DNA from: Candidatus Woesearchaeota archaeon CG10_big_fil_rev_8_21_14_0_10_33_12
GTDB taxonomy: Archaea > Nanobdellota > Nanobdellia > Woesearchaeales > CG1-02-33-12
Assembly (NCBI GenBank): GCA_002762865.1
Contig: PCYE01000021.1
Location: 1 to 40,716 of the forward strand
Direction: 5' to 3'
DNA length: 40,716 nt
In this document: positions 1-6,537 of the stretch, one piece after another
Layout: every line of letters begins with the position of its first letter
Position numbering within the stretch: position 1 is the first letter of the stretch
Notes under the pieces: generated by a model
Seen by the model: only the letters and a program-made list of their open reading frames with translations
The model's database searches: none
What the model was told of the DNA's origin: nothing
Made by a program: the position numbers and the translations under genes

Positions 1-77
1 CCAGAATTTCTTACACACAAATTTAGCAGATGTTTCTTCAGATTAGGGGCTTACACATAGCAATTTAATTCGAAACC

Positions 78-85
78 TTTATAAG
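78..85 (+). promoter_or_regulatory. TATA box for the zinc-ribbon gene at 108
   Basis: TTTATAAG preceded by the purine-rich stretch GAAACC, a typical archaeal BRE plus TATA. Its centre lies about 26 bases before the ATG at 108, so the transcript probably begins at or next to the start codon (leaderless). The 77 bases before it hold nothing I can identify. Confidence 0.6.
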
Positions 86-107
86 CTCTGATTTTTTTAT
101 ACTTTGT

Positions 108-266
108 ATGTTAAGTTTACACTGTAAAGAATGCAACTATAAGTTCACTCCAAAGAAGGATGTAATACCAAAAACATGCCCTTTCTGCGGAAAAGAAGGG
201 ACTTTAGAGAAAGTAAAGCCAATGCAGAAGATAATAGACGAAGTTATTGATGAGATGGATTCATAA
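108..266 (+). CDS. Small zinc-ribbon protein, 52 aa
   Basis: This short gene encodes a 52-residue protein with two CxxC knuckles, CKEC at residues 6-9 and CPFC at 24-27. The 14-residue spacing between them fits a rubredoxin-like or zinc-ribbon fold binding one Zn. The C-terminal half (residues 34-52) is acidic and probably helical. A TATA box 26 bases upstream supports this ATG and a leaderless message. The gene converges on the Lrp-like gene, with 11 bases between the two stop codons. Tiny zinc ribbons like this are common in DPANN genomes. The partner (nucleic acid or protein) cannot be read from the sequence. Confidence 0.6.
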   Translation: MLSLHCKECNYKFTPKKDVIPKTCPFCGKEGTLEKVKPMQKIIDEVIDEMDS

Positions 267-277
267 TTAAGCAATAA

Positions 278-751
278 TCAGTCTAATAGTTTTATATGCT
301 CTGGCTTTGTGAAAAAATCCTCTTTTTTTAGGTCCTCAATAATAAAGAATTCTTTTTTCTTTTTTATCTTAAATTTTTCAAGGCTATCAGAAAATTCCTC
401 AAACCCTTTCATATCTTTAAATACTGCTTCAACAAAGAAATCAAAGCTATTGTTAAGCCTTAATATGGAATTTATATTCTTATTTTCCAATAAAAAGTCT
501 TTAAGCTCCTGCTTTTTTTTATTATTAGCTTCTAATACAAAATTAATTCTTAATCCAAAACCAAGCTTCTGAAAGTCAAGCAGTGGGGAATATTTTGATA
601 TTGTATTTTTTCCAAGCTTGCCTACTTTATCAAAAACAGTTGATATTGGAATCCCTGTTTCGCGACTTATCATTGTAAGGCTTTTCCTTGAATCTGCTCT
701 TAAGTGTGTTAAAATCAATAACTCTTTTTTTGTCAGCAACAATCTCACCAA
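278..751 (-). CDS. Lrp/AsnC-like transcriptional regulator (paralogue 1)
   Basis: Predicted DNA-binding regulator of about 157 residues. Residues 8-45 form an Lrp-type helix-turn-helix (ADSRKSLTMISRETGIPIST), followed by the short linker seen in feast/famine regulators. A ferredoxin-like RAM-type ligand domain occupies about 60-150. The protein is clearly paralogous to the regulator at 4258-4719: both share a PxSTxxDK recognition helix, a KY-LLDF-KLGF junction and an IDDLK-like tail. The start is TTG at 751 or GTG at 748. No in-frame ATG exists, and a TATA box at 772-779 lies 25 bases upstream, which favours a leaderless TTG/GTG start. Ligand and targets are unknown. Confidence 0.72.
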   Translation of the reverse strand: MVRLLLTKKELLILTHLRADSRKSLTMISRETGIPISTVFDKVGKLGKNTISKYSPLLDFQKLGFGLRINFVLEANNKKKQELKDFLLENKNINSILRLNNSFDFFVEAVFKDMKGFEEFSDSLEKFKIKKKKEFFIIEDLKKEDFFTKPEHIKLLD

Positions 752-771
752 ACAGCAATAAGAAAGACATG

Positions 772-779
772 TTTATATT
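772..779 (-). promoter_or_regulatory. TATA box for the Lrp-like gene at 278-751
   Basis: AATATAAA on the minus strand, centred about 25 bases before the TTG start at 751. The spacing is that of a leaderless archaeal gene and is the main reason to accept a non-ATG start there. Confidence 0.5.
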
Positions 780-873
780 GCTTTACCAAAAAAAATCAAT
801 AAATTTTTGTGAACTCCGGAAGATATTCAAAAGTGATCTTAATACATTCTTGGCAAAAAATAGAAAAATTAAT

Positions 874-1239
874 TCATTCAATCTTTAAAGCTTTCATTAT
901 TTTGTTAAGCTTTTCGTTGATTATATCAAAATCCCTGTTAGAAGTCTTATCAGAACTTCCTTTATTTTTTTTTGCAAAACAGTCATTGCAATAGACAGGC
1001 TTGGTTGAAGTTGGTCTGAAAGGAACCTCACATTCTTTTCCGCAGGAAGAGCAAATAACTTTAGTCATCTCAATATCTCGCCTGTTTCTGCTGTAGCTGT
1101 TAGAATCTCTTCTAGAATCTCTCCTACCACTCTTATGAACGTCTTCAAAATTCCTCCTACCCATATTATCTCTCTTTGAAGGACTATCTTTAAAATCTCT
1201 TTTGCTTTTTCTTTCTCTTGAATATTCAAATCTTGCCAT
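874..1239 (-). CDS. RNA-binding-type CxxC-x17-CxxC zinc protein with Arg/Asp/Ser-rich N-terminus
   Basis: A 121-residue protein in three parts. Residues 1-57 are a low-complexity, strongly charged Arg/Ser/Asp-rich segment, expected to be disordered and RNA-binding. Residues 58-90 hold a zinc-binding unit, CSSC, then exactly 17 residues including VPFRP, then CNDCF. The tail (104-121) is a short amphipathic helix. The CxxC-x17-CxxC unit with the VPF-P-PVYC core is known as a small domain in archaeal and candidate-phyla bacterial proteins, often attached to DEAD-box helicases; here it stands alone. The ATG at 1239 lies 26 bases from the TATA box at 1261-1270. A role in RNA metabolism or the cold response is inference. 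Confidence 0.7.
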   Translation of the reverse strand: MARFEYSRERKSKRDFKDSPSKRDNMGRRNFEDVHKSGRRDSRRDSNSYSRNRRDIEMTKVICSSCGKECEVPFRPTSTKPVYCNDCFAKKNKGSSDKTSNRDFDIINEKLNKIMKALKIE

Positions 1240-1260
1240 AAATATATAGAAATGGCATTA

Positions 1261-1270
1261 GTATATAAAG
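1261..1270 (-). promoter_or_regulatory. TATA box between divergent transcripts
   Basis: CTTTATATAC on the minus strand serves the zinc-protein gene at 874-1239, 26 bases to its ATG. Read on the plus strand, the same bases give GTATATAAAG, so the element could also start a rightward transcript near 1290-1295, just ahead of a small open frame and hairpin. Confidence 0.5.
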
Positions 1271-1294
1271 TTATGTGAAAATTATTGGAAATAT

Positions 1295-1393
1295 TTGGAA
1301 AAAAAATCAAAAATAGGATGCAATAGGGAAGATTTGAAGAAGTTCAACAATAAATCTTTTGTTCTCTATCTTTTAGCCCGAATTCTGAATTAG
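1295..1393 (+). CDS. Possible 32-aa small protein with non-ATG start (tentative)
   Basis: An open frame from TTG at 1295 to TAG at 1391-1393 encodes a basic, partly hydrophobic peptide (residues 1-12 rich in Lys, then REDLKKFNNKSFVLYLL). It begins 30 bases after a TATA-like element and ends 12 bases before a hairpin with a T-rich tail (1406-1440), so promoter, frame and terminator are in the right order. There is no ATG and I know no homologue. The same transcript could instead be a non-coding RNA, or this may be a gene remnant. Confidence 0.25.
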   Translation: MEKKSKIGCNREDLKKFNNKSFVLYLLARILN

Positions 1394-1405
1394 GCATAGC
1401 ATCGG

Positions 1406-1440
1406 AACTCCTATTATATTTTCCAATAGGAGTTTTGTTT
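1406..1440 (+). terminator. Hairpin with T-rich tail
   Basis: A perfect 10-base inverted repeat, AACTCCTATT at 1406-1415 and AATAGGAGTT at 1425-1434, with a 9-base loop and then TTGTTT. It sits between divergent genes, so it does not terminate either of the large annotated genes in sense. It would end a short rightward transcript starting near 1290. Confidence 0.45.
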
Positions 1441-1544
1441 AAACCAGATTATAAGATTTTATCCCAGAACATCGAAAAATATATATATAGACACATAGAC
1501 AATCTAATATAATGGTTAAATACCATAAAAAAGAGGTGCTAAAG

Positions 1545-2600
1545 ATGAAACAAATATTTTTTATTTGTGTATTAATAACTTTCATACTGGTTTCTGGTTG
1601 TGTACAACAGACACCTGCAACTACTGAAGAATCCGAAGAAAAGATGATTGTGATAGGACTTTCTCTATCTGACATGCGTGTAGAAAGATGGCAAACTGAC
1701 AGAGACTTTTTTATAGAAAGGGCTGAAGAACTAGGCGCATCTGTTATAGCAGTATCAGCTGATTTAAGTGCAGATGTTCAGGAATCACAAGCAGAGAACT
1801 TAATTCTTCAGGGAATTGATGTTTTAGTCATTGTGGCTAATGATGGTGAAAAGGCAGCAGCAATAGTTGAAAAAGCTAATGAAGCAGGAATTAAAGTCAT
1901 TGCTTATGACAGGCTAATAAAGAATTCTGACTTGGATTATTATATTTCTTTTGATAATGTCAAAGTAGGAGAATATGAGGCAAAAGGAGTGTTAGATGTT
2001 GTAAGTAAGGGTGACTTTGTATATCTGGGTGGTTCACCTACAGATAACAATGCTTTCCTTGTGAAAGAGGGAACTTTTAATCTTTTACAGCCTAAAATAG
2101 ACAGTGGAGATATAACTTTAGTGCTGGATGTATTTAATGATGGCTGGAAATCTGAAGAAGCATATAGACAACTGAAAGCATACCTATCTGAGAATAAGAA
2201 GGTTGATGCAGTAGTCTGTGCTAATGATGGTACAGCATTAGGTGCTATTCAGGCTTTAGAAGAGTTTGGTCTTGCAGGAAAAGTGCCTGTATCTGGACAG
2301 GATGCTTCTTTAGGAGCTTGCCAGATGATTGCTGAAGGCAAACAAACAGTTAGTGTTTATAAGCCTATTAAGACCATTGCTTACAAAGCAGCAGAAATGG
2401 CAGTAGCTATAGCAAAAGGTGAGACTATAGAAACCAAGCAGATAGTTAATAATGGAAAAGTTGATGTACCATCTTATTTATTGGATGTGGAGATGGTCAC
2501 AAAGGATACTTTAATGAATACAGTAATTAAAGATGGTTTTCAGTCATATGATGACATATACCAGAATATACCTGAGAACGAGAGACCAGCAAAAGATTAA
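1545..2600 (+). CDS. XylF-type xylose/sugar-binding lipoprotein (periplasmic binding protein type 1)
   Basis: A 351-residue solute-binding protein of the D-xylose-binding XylF family. It has a lipoprotein signal with a hydrophobic segment at 4-17 and lipobox VSGC with Cys19 as the anchor, so it should face outside on the membrane. Family landmarks are present: the RxERWQxDRD segment near the N-terminus, NGxDVLVI-like and IAYDRLI strands, YISFDN, GGSPTDNNA, the NDG and SGQDA ligand loops, VYKPI, and the ending TVIKDGF. The ATG at 1545 is preferred over one 33 bases earlier because GAGGTG precedes it by 6 bases; a TATA element lies near 1481-1489. No ABC permease or ATPase gene is adjacent. The next gene, 33 bases on, is a HAMP membrane protein, so a sensing role is more likely here than import. 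Probably acquired from bacteria. Confidence 0.88.
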   Translation: MKQIFFICVLITFILVSGCVQQTPATTEESEEKMIVIGLSLSDMRVERWQTDRDFFIERAEELGASVIAVSADLSADVQESQAENLILQGIDVLVIVANDGEKAAAIVEKANEAGIKVIAYDRLIKNSDLDYYISFDNVKVGEYEAKGVLDVVSKGDFVYLGGSPTDNNAFLVKEGTFNLLQPKIDSGDITLVLDVFNDGWKSEEAYRQLKAYLSENKKVDAVVCANDGTALGAIQALEEFGLAGKVPVSGQDASLGACQMIAEGKQTVSVYKPIKTIAYKAAEMAVAIAKGETIETKQIVNNGKVDVPSYLLDVEMVTKDTLMNTVIKDGFQSYDDIYQNIPENERPAKD

Positions 2601-2633
2601 ATATTTTCATTCATTTTTTATTAAGAATAGATA

Positions 2634-3614
2634 GTGATAAGTAAAAAGATGTCTAAAAAAAGAAATATCTTAAATAGAAATATCTTAAATAGTATAAGAT
2701 TTAAGTTATTATTTTCTTTTATAATTGTTATCATTGTCTTATCATTACAGACAGTTTATTTAGCAAAGGTTCATTTTCAGATTGTTGAACAATATAAAGA
2801 AGCTAGTGATAACCTAATTCTTGAAAATAAATTTACTGAGTATGTTCCTGAGTTTATACAGTCTTATTATAATTTAATTAATACCCCTAATAGTCAAGAG
2901 AGGTTGTATAAATACAATCAGCTTCATAATGAAATTGAAGAAACTTTTTCTAAACTTGATAATGCTATTATTAGTGAGGATAGCAAAATTACTTACAGAG
3001 GACTAAAAAATTATATTATGAATATAATAAATAGTGGTGATGAAGGTGTTAAAGATATTCAGGCAGGCAGGCTAATAGAATCTATTCGTGTATATGAGAA
3101 TATGATTAATAAACAAAGTTTCTTAATTGAGAATACTGGAAATTTGATACTTAAAGATATTTCTTATGCAGAAGAGTTGCAAAAGAAAATAGAACAAACC
3201 CATAAAAATACAATTAATCTGATGTTAATATTAATCTTCTTTATAACTTCTGGATGTGTTCTATTTGTTCTATTTTTTGCAAAAAAGATTACTGATCCAA
3301 TTATTAATTTATCAAAAATAGCAACCCGCATTAGTGAAGGAAACCTAAAGTTAAATGTAAGTAAAAATTTACTTGAAAAAAAAGATGAAATAGGAACCTT
3401 ATCTAATTCTTTCGATACCATGCTTAAGAGGATTAATGCAGAGATTGAGTCGCAGAAAAAAATAAGTAATGATTTGGTTAAATCCAGAAAAGACCTAGAA
3501 AACAGAAATGAGGAACTTGAAAAATTTAATAGAATGGTTATTGGCAGAGAATTAAAGATGGTAGAATTAAAGAAAAAGATAAAAGAGCTTGAAGAAAAAC
3601 TTCAGAAGAAGTAA
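2634..3614 (+). CDS. HAMP-domain membrane protein without output domain
   Basis: A 326-residue membrane receptor-like protein. Order: TM1 (about 24-44), an extracytoplasmic helical region (45-190), TM2 (193-216), a HAMP domain (217-270, with KKITDPI at its start and DEIGTLSNSF near its end) and a coiled coil to residue 325. The coiled coil carries NRMVIGRELKMVELKKKI, a segment I recognise from the helix beside PAS and histidine-kinase domains in bacterial sensors. The protein stops there: there is no kinase, methyl-accepting or cyclase domain. The start is GTG 2634 or ATG 2649. Co-transcribed with the XylF-type lipoprotein, it resembles a sugar-binding co-sensor and transmembrane receptor pair whose effector must be encoded elsewhere or act through the coiled coil. 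Confidence 0.78.
   Translation: MISKKMSKKRNILNRNILNSIRFKLLFSFIIVIIVLSLQTVYLAKVHFQIVEQYKEASDNLILENKFTEYVPEFIQSYYNLINTPNSQERLYKYNQLHNEIEETFSKLDNAIISEDSKITYRGLKNYIMNIINSGDEGVKDIQAGRLIESIRVYENMINKQSFLIENTGNLILKDISYAEELQKKIEQTHKNTINLMLILIFFITSGCVLFVLFFAKKITDPIINLSKIATRISEGNLKLNVSKNLLEKKDEIGTLSNSFDTMLKRINAEIESQKKISNDLVKSRKDLENRNEELEKFNRMVIGRELKMVELKKKIKELEEKLQKK
2661..2690 (+). repeat. Exact tandem 15-bp duplication inside the HAMP gene
   Basis: AGAAATATCTTAAAT occurs twice head to tail at 2661-2675 and 2676-2690. It keeps the frame and duplicates the peptide RNILN just before TM1. It looks like a recent slippage duplication. Confidence 0.8.
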
Positions 3615-3720
3615 GTAACGGAACTCTTGTCATGTTTATTAATCTCGTTAATTATCTCAACATTTTCAGAATTTTCTGTAAATGCTCCATCTGAATTTTT
3701 TTCGATGTGTATAGTGAAGA

Positions 3721-4116
3721 TTATTTTATAGAAATTTTTTCTGCTCCACAGTAAATTTCTTTAACATTTAGAATTATTCCTGATTTTGGATATGTTGTTG
3801 AACCTGATCTTTTATCTTCAACCCATTCAACTGTCTCTTTAAAAATAGGGTCATCTTTATGAAATTCAATAGTACCTTTAATTTGATATGATTTTTTATT
3901 TTCTTTATCTAATACAACAAAAGAGAGTTTAGGATTTTCAATTAAATTTTTTTCAGTTTTGAAAAATTTATTATTTGCAATTAAAATTTGTTCATCACTA
4001 TGTACTTTAAAAAATTTTAAATAAATAATATTTGGAGTACCTTCTTTTGATGAAGTTGATAAAATATGTAACTCTTGTTTATTAATAACTTCCTGAATAT
4101 ATTTTGGGATTTTCAT
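3721..4116 (-). CDS. Pyridoxamine 5'-phosphate oxidase-like FMN-binding protein
   Basis: A 131-residue split-barrel protein of the PPOX-like family. The N-terminal helix is followed by LHILSTSSKEGTPNI, the strand-turn that opens the barrel. Later come ILIANNKFFKTEKNLIENPK (flavin-phosphate region) and LSFVVLDKENKKSYQIKGT, both typical of the family. Such proteins bind FMN or F420 and may reduce or oxidise small molecules; which one cannot be told here. A TATA box at 4140-4149 lies 27 bases before the ATG at 4116. It converges on the HAMP gene, leaving about 100 bases between with no feature I can name. Confidence 0.75.
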   Translation of the reverse strand: MKIPKYIQEVINKQELHILSTSSKEGTPNIIYLKFFKVHSDEQILIANNKFFKTEKNLIENPKLSFVVLDKENKKSYQIKGTIEFHKDDPIFKETVEWVEDKRSGSTTYPKSGIILNVKEIYCGAEKISIK

Positions 4117-4139
4117 AATAAAATATCAAATTTCTATGA

Positions 4140-4149
4140 TTATATAAAA
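4140..4149 (-). promoter_or_regulatory. TATA box for the PPOX-like gene
   Basis: TTTTATATAA on the minus strand, 27 bases before the ATG at 4116, consistent with a leaderless transcript. Confidence 0.5.
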
Positions 4150-4257
4150 CTTTCGTCCTTTTTTAAATTATTAAATCCTTTTTCTCGATTTTGTATAACA
4201 TAAGGATTCTTGTTAAACTCTCTCGTTAGGAATTGATTTTTGGTACAACGATTGAAA

Positions 4258-4719
4258 CTATCCTATTATTTCCAAAACAGTTGGATCACTCATAAAGCAT
4301 TCCCTCTTTATGTCATCTATAACATAATATACCTGCCTGTCCTTTATGTCAAATCTTTGCTCAAGATTTTCTATGAAATCCTCCATATCCTTTATATGCT
4401 TGAAAATAGCATCTATCATAAAATCCCCATTATTTATCTTGCAGACAGAGTTTATATTCTGGTGCTTTATCAGATAATCCTTTACTTCATCTCTTTTATT
4501 CTTGTCAACCTTTAATACGATATTTGCCCTTGTGTTAAAGCCAAGCTTTGAGAAATCCAGCAAGCTTGTGTATTTGGTTATAACATCATGCTCATGCAGC
4601 TTTAGCTTATCATATATAGTTGATACAGGGATATGCGTCTTCCTGCTCAGCCTTGTCAGTGTTTCCCTTGCATTCTGCCTTAAATAAGAAATAACTACCA
4701 AATCTTTTTTATTCATCAT
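4258..4719 (-). CDS. Lrp/AsnC-like transcriptional regulator (paralogue 2)
   Basis: A regulator of about 153 residues with an N-terminal Lrp-type helix-turn-helix (ETLTRLSRKTHIPVSTIYDK) and a C-terminal RAM-like ligand domain, paralogous to the gene at 278-751. Three candidate starts lie in frame, at 4734, 4719 and 4716. I chose 4719 because GGAGG at 4728-4732 precedes it by 8 bases, while the 4734 codon overlaps that ribosome binding site. Unlike most genes here it has a leader of about 40 bases, because its TATA box is at 4781-4788. A perfect palindrome at 4765-4781 abuts that box, so autorepression is likely. Confidence 0.75.
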   Translation of the reverse strand: MMNKKDLVVISYLRQNARETLTRLSRKTHIPVSTIYDKLKLHEHDVITKYTSLLDFSKLGFNTRANIVLKVDKNKRDEVKDYLIKHQNINSVCKINNGDFMIDAIFKHIKDMEDFIENLEQRFDIKDRQVYYVIDDIKRECFMSDPTVLEIIG

Positions 4720-4764
4720 TTTTTTAGCCTCCATATATTCTCTATAATTTTTGTAATATCTTTG

Positions 4765-4781
4765 TTCAGAGATTCACTGAA
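4765..4781. promoter_or_regulatory. Operator candidate: palindrome TTCAG-N7-CTGAA, copy 1
   Basis: TTCAG at 4765-4769 and CTGAA at 4777-4781, spacing 7. It lies between the TATA box (4781-4788) and the expected start of transcription of the leftward Lrp-like gene, where a bound dimer would block RNA polymerase. It is the same motif with the same spacing as the copy at 4816-4832. Confidence 0.6.
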
Positions 4782-4788
4782 ATATAAA
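4781..4788 (-). promoter_or_regulatory. BRE/TATA box for the Lrp-like gene at 4258
   Basis: On the minus strand AAACC is followed by TTTATATT, a strong archaeal BRE-TATA pair. The predicted transcript start is near 4759, leaving about 40 bases of leader with a GGAGG ribosome binding site. Confidence 0.6.
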
Positions 4789-4815
4789 GGTTTTTTAGCA
4801 AAAAAATCTGAATGT

Positions 4816-4832
4816 TTCAGAAAAATCCTGAA
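4816..4832. promoter_or_regulatory. Operator candidate: palindrome TTCAG-N7-CTGAA, copy 2
   Basis: TTCAG at 4816-4820 and CTGAA at 4828-4832, identical arms and spacing to copy 1. The centres are 51 bases apart, about five helical turns, so two bound dimers would lie on roughly the same face. It is placed upstream of both divergent promoters (TATA at 4781-4788 and 4886-4894). Single CTGAA half-sites occur at 4808-4812 and 4872-4876. Confidence 0.55.
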
Positions 4833-4885
4833 GCATTTAAAAACAAGAGGCATTATTAAGCAATATTTTCTCTGAAACAAAAACA

Positions 4886-4894
4886 TTTATATAG
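4886..4894 (+). promoter_or_regulatory. TATA box for the winged-helix gene at 4917
   Basis: TTTATATAG, centred 27 bases before the ATG at 4917. It implies a leaderless message for the two-gene unit 4917-7188. Confidence 0.55.
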
Positions 4895-4916
4895 TTGTTA
4901 GTATTATGAAGTAGTT

Positions 4917-6533
4917 ATGAATCAAACTGAGTATAATCTGCTCTTATTTTTCAAAAAAAATCCTCAAAAAGAATTCTCCACAACAGATATACTAACCAAT
5001 ATTTTCCCAGATGAATATAAAAATATAGAAGAAATATTCAAGAATCAATTTGCAGATAAACAGATGCTTAACAAGGCAAAGAGAAAAAAAGGCCAGCTTC
5101 ACAGAAAAATCCTTTACTATCTGAACAATTTAGTAGAGGAAGATATACTAAAAATAAGCAAACAGGGCAACAAAGGGGAAAAATATTTTGTTCTTTCATT
5201 AGAACAAGGAGAAGAACTTATTATCAATAAATCAAAAAGAAAAATCATTATATCAAAACCAAGCATGCCTGCAATGCCTATAGACGGCTATGAGCAAAAA
5301 AATATTGCTGCAAGATTTGAATCAGCAACATGGATTGACAGACTAAATTCCATTTTATTAGAGACTACTAAATTCAGAAACATTAAAGACCTCTATAATA
5401 CAATAAACAAATGCTTCTCAAACATTAATGATGTCATTGGATTAAATGACTTTGAATCTGTAATACAGACTAATGAGCTTAATGAATCCTTATCTTTCCT
5501 CAGAAAGATTAATTCCGAGTGTGTAGATTATGGGAAAAAGCTGAGCTGCATAATAGACATAACAAACCTTAAGAAAGAGAAAACCAATAAAGTAATTGAA
5601 TTTATTAAAGAGTACAGTGATATGCACTCTGAGAACATAACTTTAATATTTGATGTGAGGAGTAAAGAGCTACAGGAGCACTCTGATTTTTTTGAATGTA
5701 TTATTGATATTTTTATAAACTCCAAGATAAGAATATACATAAAAAACCAGGATCTTTACTGCGCTCCATATATCTTGGGCAGGATTGGTCCATATTGCTT
5801 TGATGAGAATGAATGGCTTATTTATAAAAAAGAGTTTCAGAAAAAAAGTTACGGCCTCGCATGCTCTCAATCAACAGTTGTAGTTGATGTTAACAGGTTT
5901 TTCAGGGAATCCAATGATATTAAACAATTTAGGCTTTTTATTAAAAATATTGTTAAATCCTTATTGTCTGCAAATTCCTTGCAAAGAAGAAAATCAGACG
6001 AGTATTTTAAAAACATTGTTAAACTGACATTCCCCTATGTAAAGGAGTTTTTTACTTTAAGCAGAAATTATATCAGGTTCTGGAATTATGGCTGGAAAGA
6101 GCCGAACCTAAACCAAAATTATGTTATTGAACTTATAAAAAGCACAAAAGAAGAAATTGATAATTTCTGTGTGTCAGAAGAAACTATTTACAAATCATGC
6201 GGCATGCCAACACGATTTAAGGTTGCATTTTCATGCCTTTTCAACGGATCAAAATTTAAATTTAGCAAGGGATTATTTCATAAAACAGAGATTAAAAAAC
6301 TGGAAGACCTTTATTCAAAAGAGATAGAGGAATTGCTTGGTGTGAAAGAGGAGATCTTTCAGGCATTTGATGGTGGAGATAGGTCAAGGTTTTACAGAAC
6401 AGGAAAAATAAATTCAAAGGATATCTGCCGTGAGTTTAATATAATCCTAAAAACCTATAAAATTCCTTTCTTTTGTTATGACTTCGCTAAAATAAAAGGA
6501 GCGGATATAAAACTTACAACTTTCATAGGGTGA
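4917..6533 (+). CDS. Winged-helix protein with weak class III ribonucleotide-reductase-like C-terminal features
   Basis: A 538-residue protein I cannot place with certainty. Residues 1-95 look like a winged helix-turn-helix. The rest resembles, weakly and from memory, the second half of anaerobic ribonucleotide reductase NrdD. STVVVDVNRFF at 319-329, a following helix pair ending FPYVKEFF (372-379), and FDGG (484-487) then TYKIPFF (513-519) match in order the NrdD segments VVTINLPR, PYxKxYL, YTGG and NYRLPYF. What is missing is the NrdD C-terminus: no CPxCG zinc site and no RVxGY glycyl-radical loop, because the protein ends at 538. If the likeness is real, this is a dead reductase fused to a DNA-binding domain. 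It is followed after 4 bases by a ThyA-like gene. A purely structural novelty is the alternative. Confidence 0.4.
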   Translation: MNQTEYNLLLFFKKNPQKEFSTTDILTNIFPDEYKNIEEIFKNQFADKQMLNKAKRKKGQLHRKILYYLNNLVEEDILKISKQGNKGEKYFVLSLEQGEELIINKSKRKIIISKPSMPAMPIDGYEQKNIAARFESATWIDRLNSILLETTKFRNIKDLYNTINKCFSNINDVIGLNDFESVIQTNELNESLSFLRKINSECVDYGKKLSCIIDITNLKKEKTNKVIEFIKEYSDMHSENITLIFDVRSKELQEHSDFFECIIDIFINSKIRIYIKNQDLYCAPYILGRIGPYCFDENEWLIYKKEFQKKSYGLACSQSTVVVDVNRFFRESNDIKQFRLFIKNIVKSLLSANSLQRRKSDEYFKNIVKLTFPYVKEFFTLSRNYIRFWNYGWKEPNLNQNYVIELIKSTKEEIDNFCVSEETIYKSCGMPTRFKVAFSCLFNGSKFKFSKGLFHKTEIKKLEDLYSKEIEELLGVKEEIFQAFDGGDRSRFYRTGKINSKDICREFNIILKTYKIPFFCYDFAKIKGADIKLTTFIG

Positions 6534-6537
6534 TTAT

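Noticed and set aside
309-572. Plus-strand open frame of 87 codons opposite the first Lrp-like gene
   Set aside because: Antisense to a gene with clear Lrp motifs; product is a Ser/Phe/Leu-rich shadow without domains.
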